A stretch of DNA of 7,363 bases, from positions 39,826 to 47,188 of the forward strand of contig PARL01000008.1 of NCBI GenBank assembly GCA_002711465.1, in the 5' to 3' direction. This stretch comes from Fidelibacterota bacterium. Its GTDB lineage: Bacteria; Fidelibacterota; Marinisomatia; SCGC-AAA003-L08; D37C17. The translations under genes and the position numbers were made by a program. A model generated the notes under the pieces. That model saw only the letters and a program-made list of their open reading frames with translations, had not been told where the DNA came from and did no database searches. Positions 1 through 7,140 of the stretch are shown here, piece by piece; the stretch's first letter is position 1; each line of letters starts with the position of its first letter.

Positions 1-890
1 AAAAATAAATGATACAACCTAAAAGATTCATGAATGATAGCAAAACGTAAACATTCTCCAATGATAATTTGTGCACATATTGCATAAAGAATAAGTTTTG
101 TTATTAGAAGTGTTACATTTGATGGTTTACTATGATTAAGATTATGATTCCATAGAACTGCTGAACATGTAAGCATTGTAAATCCAAATATTGGATGAAT
201 ATATTTTACAAGGCCTGTTTCTGATACGTATTTTTGCATTCTCACAAAATAATCTAGTTCTTTAAATAAGTTATCATCTATAAATGTTCTAATATAAGAT
301 CCTGAAAAAACTAAAAATAGGTTTAAAAAAAATATTGCAACTAATAATTTTTTTGAAAATGAAGAATAAGTACGACCCTTTTCAATGTCTGGATACATAT
401 CTAAAAAGCCTCTATTTGTTGTAAAAACCAACGATATTGTAGTTAATATTGCAATGTATAAATGAACACTCACAGTATGCTGAAAAATGATATTCTCACC
501 ATCAATATTTGTTGCTATTTGCCCTCCAATCCAACCAGCAATGATTATCAATAATAATGATGTAAAAGAACCATAAAAAAGTAATTTATCAGACTTATAC
601 ACACCAAAAGATTTATAAAATGTAAATAACATTGATATACCTAGAATAACTCCTACTAAACGATTAAAGTATTCAATCCATGAACCATATACTTTTTTTT
701 GAGTAGGGTTAAATTCTTCTGGTATATCATCAATTGTTAAGGGCGGAAACCAACTTCCATAACATTTAGGCCAATCAGGACAATCATCACCTGATTCAGT
801 TATTCTTACAAATCCTCCTACTAATACTAATACATATAGTAAAATAACCGTTGTCATTGAAGCTTTGTAAAATTGTCTGTGATTAATCAT
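1..890 (-). CDS. ctaA: Heme A synthase, COX15/CtaA family (3' end outside window)
   Basis: This membrane enzyme converts heme O to heme A for aa3-type cytochrome c oxidase. I translated it by hand from the ATG at 890-888. The frame is open for 296 codons to the window edge, so the C-terminus is missing; family members are usually about 300-350 residues. It is strongly hydrophobic, with membrane segments near residues 12-29, 76-92, 104-123, 140-158, 181-197, 230-245 and 255-275. The family signature GGFVRITESGDDCPDWPKC is at 25-43, with paired cysteines C37 and C43 in the first outer loop. Candidate heme-ligand histidines are H143 (VHLYIA), H232 (YIHPIFG) and H294 (YHLF). The position that is normally His in the EYxHR motif is Asn here (N76 in WIEYFNRLVG). 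The start overlaps the end of the acetoacetate-CoA ligase gene by 8 bp in another frame, so translation is probably coupled. The family call is firm; activity is inferred. Confidence 0.88.
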   Translation of the reverse strand, partial: MINHRQFYKASMTTVILLYVLVLVGGFVRITESGDDCPDWPKCYGSWFPPLTIDDIPEEFNPTQKKVYGSWIEYFNRLVGVILGISMLFTFYKSFGVYKSDKLLFYGSFTSLLLIIIAGWIGGQIATNIDGENIIFQHTVSVHLYIAILTTISLVFTTNRGFLDMYPDIEKGRTYSSFSKKLLVAIFFLNLFLVFSGSYIRTFIDDNLFKELDYFVRMQKYVSETGLVKYIHPIFGFTMLTCSAVLWNHNLNHSKPSNVTLLITKLILYAICAQIIIGECLRFAIIHESFRLYHLF

Positions 891-2814
891 TAATATTTAT
901 TTCTATCTCTTTGAAATAATTTAAGCTTTCTGGATTAGATAATGCATCAATATTTGTAATATCTTTTCCTTCAATAGCATTTTTTACAGCCAATTCAACT
1001 TTTTTACCATTTATGGTATAAGGAATATCATTAACTGGAATTATTTTATGAGGCACATGTCTCGGTGAACAATCATTTTTAATTTGTTTTTTAATATTCT
1101 GTACTACTTTATCTGTTAAAAAATTGTGAGATACTTTGACAAATAAAATAATTAATTCATCGTCGTTGTATTTATGCCCAATAACTACGCTATCTTCTAT
1201 ATCTGAAAATTTGTCAATTACTCTATATATTTCAGCTGTTCCTATTCTAACACCTCCAGGATTTAATGTTGTATCTGATCTTCCGAATATTTCAACGCTT
1301 CCATCTTCATAAATTGATATATAATCACCGTGCTTCCATATATTTGGGAATTTATCAAAATATGTTTTTTTATACTTCAAATTATCTGAATCATTGTAAA
1401 AGAAGATTGGCATTGATGGAAAAGGATCAACGCATACAAGTTCACCTTTTTCCCCAATAATTGATTTTCCTTCATCATTAAAACTTTTTACATTCATTCC
1501 TAGTCCAATTGACTGTAGTCGGCCTTTTATAATTGATTTTATTGGATTTCCTAAAGCAAAGCATGATATAATATCAGTACCTCCTGATATAGAACAAAGT
1601 TGAACGTTTTCTTTCCAAGAATTATACACAAAATCATAATTTTCTTCAACTAATGGAGATCCTGTAGATAAAATCATTCTTAAATTTTTAAACTTAAATT
1701 GATTTGGTATTACATCATTTTGTTGTAAGAATGATATATATTTTGCGCTAGTTCCAAAAATTGAAATTTCTAAAGAATCCATCAAATGTAATAAATAATT
1801 TTTTGTTGGATAAAATGGATTACCTTCAAAAAGAACAATAGTAGAACCAACACATAAACTTGATACAAGCCAATTCCACATCATCCATCCACATGTTGTA
1901 AAATAAAATATTTTATCTTCTCTTTTTAAATCACAATGTAAAACTAATTCTTTCAAATGTTGAATTAATGTACCTCCAACTGAGTGAACAATACTCTTTG
2001 GTTTTCCTGTTGTTCCAGATGAATACATTATATATAATGGATGTGAAAAAGAAACTTGTTCAAAATTAATTTCACCATCATGAACAGGAATGTCTTCCCA
2101 ATATGTAATGTTACGCACTTTTTTTGAGTTAATTGAATTAACGCAAATGGTTTTTTCTAATGTGGATAATGAAGACTGAATTTCTGTAATCTTTGATGTT
2201 AAATCAATTTTTTTACCTTTGTAAAAATATCCATCAGCCACAAAAAGAATCTTAGGATTAATTTGTTCAAACCTATCAAGAACGCCATTTATTCCAAAAT
2301 CTGGTGAACAAGAGCTCCAAACAGCGCCCAACGAAGAAGTAGCTAACATGGCTATTATAGTTTGAGGGATGTTTGGCATAAAACCTGCGACTCTATCCCC
2401 CTTTTTTACTCCTTGAGATTTTAGATACAAAAAACATTTTCTTACTTCTTCATTTAAATCTTTGTAGGTAATTGCACCTTTTGTTTGATCTTCTGAAAAA
2501 TATTCAATTGCAACTGAATCATCATTAAATCTTAGAAGATTTTCAGCAAAATTTAAACTGGCTCCTTCAAACCATTTTGTATCTATAAAGTTTTTATTTT
2601 TTTTTATAATATTTATTGGTTCACTAGAAAATTTAATTTTGCAAAATTTTGAAACGTCATTCCAAAATTTCGATGGACTATTTATGCTCCATTCAAACAA
2701 TTCGTCGTAGTTATCAATTTTTGAAAAATGCTTTTCATTAATATAAGTAATAAATTCTGCAATGTTTGATGATTTGATATGATTTTTTTGAGGTTTCCAG
2801 ACTATGTCGCTCAT
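883..2814 (-). CDS. aacS: Acetoacetate-CoA ligase (acetoacetyl-CoA synthetase)
   Basis: This cytosolic ANL-superfamily enzyme makes acetoacetyl-CoA from acetoacetate, CoA and ATP through an acyl-adenylate. At 643 residues it is full length for the family (about 650). An N-terminal acetyl-CoA-synthetase-like region includes WFEGASLNFAENLL (81-94). The phosphate-binding loop is YSSGTTGKPK (264-273). GWMMWNWLVSSL (309-320) and SGGTDIISCF (410-419) match acetoacetyl-CoA synthetases more closely than acetyl-CoA synthetases. HGDY (495-498) and GRSDTTLNPGGVRIGTAEI (511-529) are the hinge-side motifs. The C-terminal YTINGKKVELAVK (599-611) carries the catalytic lysine, probably K604. The ATG overlaps the preceding TGA stop by 4 bp (ATGA), which supports this start and coupling. 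Its place after tyrosine-degradation genes fits activation of the acetoacetate released by fumarylacetoacetase, so the carbon can enter central metabolism after thiolysis. No defect is seen. Confidence 0.95.
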   Translation of the reverse strand: MSDIVWKPQKNHIKSSNIAEFITYINEKHFSKIDNYDELFEWSINSPSKFWNDVSKFCKIKFSSEPINIIKKNKNFIDTKWFEGASLNFAENLLRFNDDSVAIEYFSEDQTKGAITYKDLNEEVRKCFLYLKSQGVKKGDRVAGFMPNIPQTIIAMLATSSLGAVWSSCSPDFGINGVLDRFEQINPKILFVADGYFYKGKKIDLTSKITEIQSSLSTLEKTICVNSINSKKVRNITYWEDIPVHDGEINFEQVSFSHPLYIMYSSGTTGKPKSIVHSVGGTLIQHLKELVLHCDLKREDKIFYFTTCGWMMWNWLVSSLCVGSTIVLFEGNPFYPTKNYLLHLMDSLEISIFGTSAKYISFLQQNDVIPNQFKFKNLRMILSTGSPLVEENYDFVYNSWKENVQLCSISGGTDIISCFALGNPIKSIIKGRLQSIGLGMNVKSFNDEGKSIIGEKGELVCVDPFPSMPIFFYNDSDNLKYKKTYFDKFPNIWKHGDYISIYEDGSVEIFGRSDTTLNPGGVRIGTAEIYRVIDKFSDIEDSVVIGHKYNDDELIILFVKVSHNFLTDKVVQNIKKQIKNDCSPRHVPHKIIPVNDIPYTINGKKVELAVKNAIEGKDITNIDALSNPESLNYFKEIEININD

Positions 2815-3671
2815 TCACTACTTTCATTTATAAGACTTATAATTGTCCATGCAGAATCAAGTTCATCTTTTTCAATAAATTTTTTACAGACAATTTCAAG
2901 ATTAGACATTTTTTCACCATTGTATTTATTATAAACATTTGCAACAATATCAGGCTTAGACTCCACACTTGATAAAATTGATAATTCATTAGCGGTAATA
3001 ATTTTACTTTTTAAAATTTTTTCAGGAATTGAATCAAAACCTAAACCAATATGTCTAGGTTTTTTATATTCAAATAAACCATTTTTAGATTTTGAGTACC
3101 ATGACCCTCCTAATCTAGAGATAGCATCAAGTTTATGTGGATCAACTATATTTTTCTCGTCAATAATGTCATTTGATATGTGAAAATTAACTATTTCACC
3201 AAGGATTAAGTTCCCACTTGCTGGCTTATTTCCTAAATGAATTATATCATATAATTTACATTCCATAGAAAATGGAGACTCTTTTACAAACGGAGGTTTT
3301 ACAAAGGTTGAATTTTCTTTAGTCAAACCTGTTTTTGTAAATTCATCTACATTTCTTTTATATTCACACGATGATAAACTTACTTGCCCAACCATTTTTG
3401 AATTTGCAATTGAAATAGTAAACTCTTTTGTATCTTGTATATTTAACAATGTATCTTTTGGCTTTCCAGTTCTTCCACTCAAAGCTGGTGAAAAACCTAC
3501 AATTGGTGGATTGGCTCCAAATCCATTGAAAAAAGAATAAGGTGCAAGGTTAACATCTTTTTCTAAACTTATTGATGAAACAAATGCTATTGGTCTAGGA
3601 GATATACCAGAAATCATTAAATGATAATTAGTTCTTATGTCATAATTACTAGGGTTAAATTGTTTTTTCAT
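2811..3671 (-). CDS. Flavin-reductase-like FMN-binding protein (DIM6/NTAB-type), function unassigned
   Basis: A soluble 286-residue protein whose first 200 or so residues match the flavin-reductase-like split-barrel family that binds FMN. Family hallmarks are SPRPIAFVSSIS (24-35), NLAPYSFFNGFGANPPIVGF (41-60), KDTLLNI (72-78) with EFTISIAN just after it (83-90), and GEIVNFHI (158-165), which commonly lines the dimer and flavin site. Residues from about 200 to 286 form a lysine- and glutamate-rich tail that I cannot assign to a domain. No signal peptide or membrane segment is evident. It lies between homogentisate dioxygenase (40-bp gap) and acetoacetate-CoA ligase (4-bp overlap), so a role in aromatic or acetoacetate metabolism is likely, but no step of the canonical tyrosine pathway needs a flavin reductase. 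It could supply reduced flavin, act as a flavin-dependent oxidoreductase, or be a repurposed FMN protein. The family is secure, the substrate unknown. No clear Shine-Dalgarno precedes the ATG. Confidence 0.85.
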   Translation of the reverse strand: MKKQFNPSNYDIRTNYHLMISGISPRPIAFVSSISLEKDVNLAPYSFFNGFGANPPIVGFSPALSGRTGKPKDTLLNIQDTKEFTISIANSKMVGQVSLSSCEYKRNVDEFTKTGLTKENSTFVKPPFVKESPFSMECKLYDIIHLGNKPASGNLILGEIVNFHISNDIIDEKNIVDPHKLDAISRLGGSWYSKSKNGLFEYKKPRHIGLGFDSIPEKILKSKIITANELSILSSVESKPDIVANVYNKYNGEKMSNLEIVCKKFIEKDELDSAWTIISLINESSE

Positions 3672-3711
3672 ATGTTATAATTTACTCTACGTATTTCTTT
3701 TAACTTTATAT

Positions 3712-4857
3712 TTATAACCAACTTAAGTAATATTTATCATCTTCTATTTTAACAGAGTTTTCAGTAATATTTAATGGCTTGAAAGTATCCACCATTACTG
3801 CTAATTCCTCAGTTTTTTTCTTTCCAATTGATTCTTCATATCTTCCTGGTTGTGGACCATGAGGAAGTCCCATAGGATGATGAGTGATAGATTCTAACCC
3901 AATTCCTTTTCTACTCATAAAATCACCTTGTGAATAGAAAATTACTTCATCTGAATCTACATTAGAATGTGGATAAGGTGCTGGAATAGCATCTTTATGA
4001 TAGTCGAACATTCTACTAACAAATGAACATATAACAAAACCTTTTGAAGTAAATGTTTGATGTACAGGAGGAGGTTGATGAATACTTCCTGTTATTGGCT
4101 CAAAATCATTAATATTAAACACCCATGGAAAATAATAGCCATCCCATCCAACAAGATCAAAAGGATGATGTGCGTAAAACATTTCTTGAAGACCTCCATT
4201 TGTTCTTACATCAATTTTAAAACTTCCCTCTTTATCAATCGGATCTAATAAATCAGGAGTTTTTATATCTCTTTCACAAAAGGGTGAATGTTCTAATAAT
4301 TGACCAAAATTATTTCTATATCTTCTTGGAGTTTCAATTGGTGATTTTGATTCTATAACTAAACATCTCATATCATCATCAATTTTAAGTTGCCAAATAA
4401 CTCCTCTAGGTATAACTATGTAATCACCCATTTTAATTGAAAGTTGACCAAAATTTGTGAATAAATTTCCAGAACCTGATTGAACATATATGACCTCATC
4501 ATAATGTGCATTACGATAAAAATTATCCATACTTTGATTTATGTGAGCTTTGTGTATGATAACATCTTCATTAAAAAGTAAAGGAATTCTACCATAGACA
4601 ATATCACCATTATTTGGGATATTTTGTGTTTGAATGTGTCTAGCCTGGTGTTTGTTCTTAATTTTTTTTATTTTAAAAGGATGTAATTTTCCTAATTTAG
4701 AAACTCTAGTAGGCATTTTTAAATGATAAAGGTTAGAATAAATACTAGAAAATCCTTCTCTACTGACTAATTCTTCGTAAAAAATAGAATCTTCACTTCT
4801 TTTAAATACAGTATGTCTTTTGGCAGATACTAAACCTTTAGTTTGATAAAATGGCAT
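3712..4857 (-). CDS. hmgA: Homogentisate 1,2-dioxygenase, short form
   Basis: This cytosolic non-heme Fe(II) enzyme cleaves the ring of homogentisate with O2 to give maleylacetoacetate. It has 381 residues, against roughly 430-445 in the well-known Pseudomonas and human enzymes, but neither end looks broken. An N-terminal cupin holds HYDEVIYVQSGSG (118-130) and GDYIVIPRGVIWQL (145-158). The catalytic half contains GWDGYYFPWVFNINDFEPI (237-255) and a His-rich stretch, HQPPPVHQTF (260-269), a candidate for the general-base histidine. Probable iron ligands are H297 and E304 in PHSNVDSDEVIFY and H333 in GLPHGPQPGRYE. The ATG abuts the TAG of the dioxygenase gene before it (TAGATG) and follows a purine-rich AAAGGGG at a suitable distance. 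Its substrate is the product of that upstream gene. Identity is well supported by motifs and context; a generic cupin dioxygenase is a much weaker alternative. Confidence 0.93.
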   Translation of the reverse strand: MPFYQTKGLVSAKRHTVFKRSEDSIFYEELVSREGFSSIYSNLYHLKMPTRVSKLGKLHPFKIKKIKNKHQARHIQTQNIPNNGDIVYGRIPLLFNEDVIIHKAHINQSMDNFYRNAHYDEVIYVQSGSGNLFTNFGQLSIKMGDYIVIPRGVIWQLKIDDDMRCLVIESKSPIETPRRYRNNFGQLLEHSPFCERDIKTPDLLDPIDKEGSFKIDVRTNGGLQEMFYAHHPFDLVGWDGYYFPWVFNINDFEPITGSIHQPPPVHQTFTSKGFVICSFVSRMFDYHKDAIPAPYPHSNVDSDEVIFYSQGDFMSRKGIGLESITHHPMGLPHGPQPGRYEESIGKKKTEELAVMVDTFKPLNITENSVKIEDDKYYLSWL

Positions 4858-5973
4858 CTATAAATTACCCCTTTCACCTTGTGCTTTTTCAATAGATTCA
4901 AATAATGCTTGAAAATTACCTTGACCAAAACCTTTCGAGCCTTTCCTCTGTATGATTTCTAAAAATAAAGTTGGCCTATCTTGTAATGGTTTTGTAAAAA
5001 TCTGAAGAAGATATCCATATTCATCTCTATCAACTAAAATATTCAACTCTTTTAATCTTTTTATATCTTCATCTATACCACCAACTCTTTTTGTAAGATC
5101 ATCATAATATGTTCCTGGGATATCTAAAAAATCAACTCCATTGTTTTTTAAATTGGCTATTGATGTTATAATATCATCCGTCAAAATAGCAATATGCTGT
5201 ACTCCTGCACCCTCGTTAAATTCTAAATATTCTTCAATTTGAGATTTTTTTAATCCCTCAGCTGGTTCGTTAATGGGTAATTTAATTTTCCAATTTTTTG
5301 ATCTTAAAACAACACTTTTTAAAGCAGAATATTGTGTTGATATATCTCCTTCATCGAACCTGACAAAAGTACCAAATCCAAATACTTTTTCATAGTAATT
5401 ACGCCATTTATCCATTTCATCCCAATTGACATTTCCAACTATATGATCAATCAAAACTAATTTAGTGTCAGAAGTATTAATTTTTGGTAACTCTAATTTT
5501 TTGAATTTAGGAGCCCATATACCATTAAATTTTGAGTCATCAATAAATGAGTGAATGGTGTCACCATATGTTTTAATTGATGCTACACAAAATTCACCAT
5601 CTTGATTAATGGTGACAGGCTCTTTATTTGGGATTGCTTCTCTTTCAATACAAGAATTATAAACAAAATTAACATCCTCAACATCAAAAGCTACATCTCT
5701 TACTCCGTCACCATGTTTTTTTAACCATTCAGATGCAGGATGATCTGATTTTAATGGAGTGGTAAAAACAAAAAATATTTTTCTGTTTTTTAAAACATAA
5801 GATACGTGATCATAAACACCAGTTTCAGGACCACAGTAAGCATATTCGCTAAAACCAAATGCTGATTTATAAAAATGAACTACCTGTTTGGCATTTCCTA
5901 CATAAAATTCAACATATTTAAATCTTTTAATATTAAAATGCTCTTTACCTTCCCATTCATCTGTTATATACAT
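4858..5973 (-). CDS. hppD: 4-hydroxyphenylpyruvate dioxygenase
   Basis: This cytosolic Fe(II) oxygenase of the vicinal-oxygen-chelate superfamily converts 4-hydroxyphenylpyruvate and O2 to homogentisate and CO2. The 371 residues form two VOC domains. The N-terminal one starts at YVEFYVGNAKQVVHFYKSAF (20-39) and includes GDGVRDVAFDVEDV (88-101). The catalytic C-terminal one starts near 170. The iron triad can be read as H177 (LIDHIVGNV), H260 (GAGVQHIAILTDDI) and E339 (LFLEIIQRKG). The diagnostic tail GFGQGNFQALFESIEKAQ (348-365), ending in RGNL, is intact, so the active-site lid helix is present. Length is normal for bacterial members (about 350-390). It starts 6 bp after the aminotransferase stop, with AAGGAG upstream, and abuts the homogentisate dioxygenase gene. 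Hydroxymandelate synthase is the main related alternative; the homogentisate dioxygenase neighbour argues against it. Confidence 0.96.
   Translation of the reverse strand: MYITDEWEGKEHFNIKRFKYVEFYVGNAKQVVHFYKSAFGFSEYAYCGPETGVYDHVSYVLKNRKIFFVFTTPLKSDHPASEWLKKHGDGVRDVAFDVEDVNFVYNSCIEREAIPNKEPVTINQDGEFCVASIKTYGDTIHSFIDDSKFNGIWAPKFKKLELPKINTSDTKLVLIDHIVGNVNWDEMDKWRNYYEKVFGFGTFVRFDEGDISTQYSALKSVVLRSKNWKIKLPINEPAEGLKKSQIEEYLEFNEGAGVQHIAILTDDIITSIANLKNNGVDFLDIPGTYYDDLTKRVGGIDEDIKRLKELNILVDRDEYGYLLQIFTKPLQDRPTLFLEIIQRKGSKGFGQGNFQALFESIEKAQGERGNL
4868..4874 (-). promoter_or_regulatory. Probable ribosome binding site of hmgA
   Basis: AAAGGGG is read on the minus strand within the final codons of hppD, 10 nt before the hmgA ATG. 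It lies in a purine-rich run and supports the chosen start. The protein-coding constraint of hppD (Arg-Gly codons) could also explain the purines. Confidence 0.45.
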
Positions 5974-5979
5974 AAAACT

Positions 5980-7062
5980 CTATAGCTCCTTAATATTTTT
6001 AATAAGATAATCATTTTCTTGTTCTAAACCGATTGTCACTCTGACACAATTAGGTAACCCAAAACCAATCAAATGCCTCAAAATAACTCCTTTGTGTAAC
6101 ATTTTTTGGGTAAAATTATATGCATTTTCTTCATCAGTAAATTTTAGTGTGATAAAATTTGTAGCACTTGGAATGTAATTAAAATTATTTTTTTCAAAAA
6201 ATACTTCTAATCTAACTTTTTGCTCATTATTTAATTTAATAGAAGATTCTAAGTGCTTAAAATCATCCATTGCGGCGCATGCAGCATGTTGACCAAGTGA
6301 AGATGGTTCAAATGGTAGTTTAACTTTCATAAGATTTGAAATTAATTTTTCATTTGCAAAGCCATACCCTACTCTAAATCCAGCTAAACCCTGAGCTTTC
6401 GAAAATGTTCTTAAAGTAATTACATTATCATATCTATAATCCATTGAATCAGGGTATTCATCAAATTGGGACGCATATTCAAAATAAGCCTCGTCTAGTA
6501 AGACAATAACTCGATTTGGTACTAATTTCATAAATTCTTCGAAATCTTTTCTTTTAAAAAAAGTTCCAGTAGGGTTATCTGGATTTGCAAGATATATAAC
6601 TTTTGTTTTATTATTTATCTTTGATGCCATAGATTTCAAGTTGTAATGATAATCTTGCATAGGAACCCAATTTATTTTAAAACCGCTTGCATTGGCTAAA
6701 ACTTTAAAACCAATGAAAGAATTTTTAGTAGCAATAATTTCATCATCTCCATTTAAAAATGTTCTCATAATTACTGACATGATACCTTCACTTCCACCAC
6801 CGATAATAACATTTTTAATATCTAAATTAAAAGATTTTGCTAATTTTAGTCTTAAATCATAACCATTAGAATCAGGATATCTATGTGTATCATTTAAATA
6901 ATGATTTACCTTATTTAGGGCTTTAAGTGACGGTCCATTAGGGTTTTCATTTGAAGCTAATTTTACAATGTGATTGAGATTTAATTCTCTTTTAACTTCT
7001 GAAATAGGCTTTCCAGCTTTGTAAGGCATGAGATTTTTAATATGTTTAGGTACTAGAGACAT
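5980..7062 (-). CDS. hisC: HisC-like class I/II PLP aminotransferase, probable tyrosine/aromatic transaminase
   Basis: A 360-residue fold-type I PLP aminotransferase of the histidinol-phosphate aminotransferase family, full length. LASNENPNGPS (35-45) and HRYPDSNGYDLR (60-71) form the substrate-entry region. NPDNPTG (160-166), LLDEAYFEY (188-196, with D190 and Y193), and TFSKAQGLAGFRVGYG (219-234, PLP-lysine K222 and R230) form the cofactor site. R341 in CVRVTIG is the expected carboxylate-binding arginine. The C-terminal pattern GFGLPNCVRVTIGLEQEN resembles the HisC2 branch, whose members often accept aromatic substrates. It is the first gene of the operon, directly ahead of 4-hydroxyphenylpyruvate dioxygenase, and no other histidine-biosynthesis gene is visible. 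I infer that it converts tyrosine to 4-hydroxyphenylpyruvate, perhaps with phenylalanine or histidinol phosphate as further substrates. The ATG lies at the edge of the divergent region with no Shine-Dalgarno before it. Family certain, substrate inferred. Confidence 0.88.
   Translation of the reverse strand: MSLVPKHIKNLMPYKAGKPISEVKRELNLNHIVKLASNENPNGPSLKALNKVNHYLNDTHRYPDSNGYDLRLKLAKSFNLDIKNVIIGGGSEGIMSVIMRTFLNGDDEIIATKNSFIGFKVLANASGFKINWVPMQDYHYNLKSMASKINNKTKVIYLANPDNPTGTFFKRKDFEEFMKLVPNRVIVLLDEAYFEYASQFDEYPDSMDYRYDNVITLRTFSKAQGLAGFRVGYGFANEKLISNLMKVKLPFEPSSLGQHAACAAMDDFKHLESSIKLNNEQKVRLEVFFEKNNFNYIPSATNFITLKFTDEENAYNFTQKMLHKGVILRHLIGFGLPNCVRVTIGLEQENDYLIKNIKEL
5986..5991 (-). promoter_or_regulatory. 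Ribosome binding site of hppD
   Basis: AAGGAG is read on the minus strand inside the last Lys-Glu codons of the aminotransferase gene, 12 nt before the hppD ATG. It is the best Shine-Dalgarno match in the window and supports the ATG at 5973-5971. The spacing is somewhat long. Confidence 0.6.
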
Positions 7063-7140
7063 TATGTAAATTTAATAAATTATCTAATAGAAGTATAATA
7101 TAATTATAATATATTATTCTTAAGCTATAAAAACTTTTTT
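7063..7140. promoter_or_regulatory. Divergent promoter region between the tyrosine operon and the plus-strand gene
   Basis: This 78-bp, almost pure A/T spacer separates two outward-reading genes, so it should carry a promoter for each. Plus-strand TATAAT hexamers occur at 7094-7099, 7099-7104 and 7105-7110, and a minus-strand TATAAT at 7103-7108. The perfect palindrome TATAATTATA is at 7099-7108. No convincing -35 TTGACA and no Bacteroidota-type TAnnTTTG box was found with proper spacing. In such AT-rich DNA these hexamers are weak evidence. The location is the strong argument. Confidence 0.5.

Noticed and set aside
1266..1460. Plus-strand 64-codon open frame
   Set aside because: It lies wholly within the acetoacetate-CoA ligase gene on the opposite strand, has no family character, and is explained as an antisense shadow.
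3672..3711. 40-bp gap between hmgA and the flavin-reductase-like gene as a terminator or internal promoter
   Set aside because: No stem-loop with a T-run and no paired -35/-10 elements are visible; it looks like an ordinary short intra-operon spacer.
4057..4248. Plus-strand 63-codon open frame
   Set aside because: It lies wholly antisense to the conserved catalytic half of homogentisate dioxygenase, with no recognisable domain, so it is a shadow frame.
7099..7108. Perfect palindrome TATAATTATA as a possible operator
   Set aside because: Only 10 bp and made of A and T alone in a spacer that is nearly all A/T; such palindromes are expected by chance, so it is mentioned only within the promoter region.
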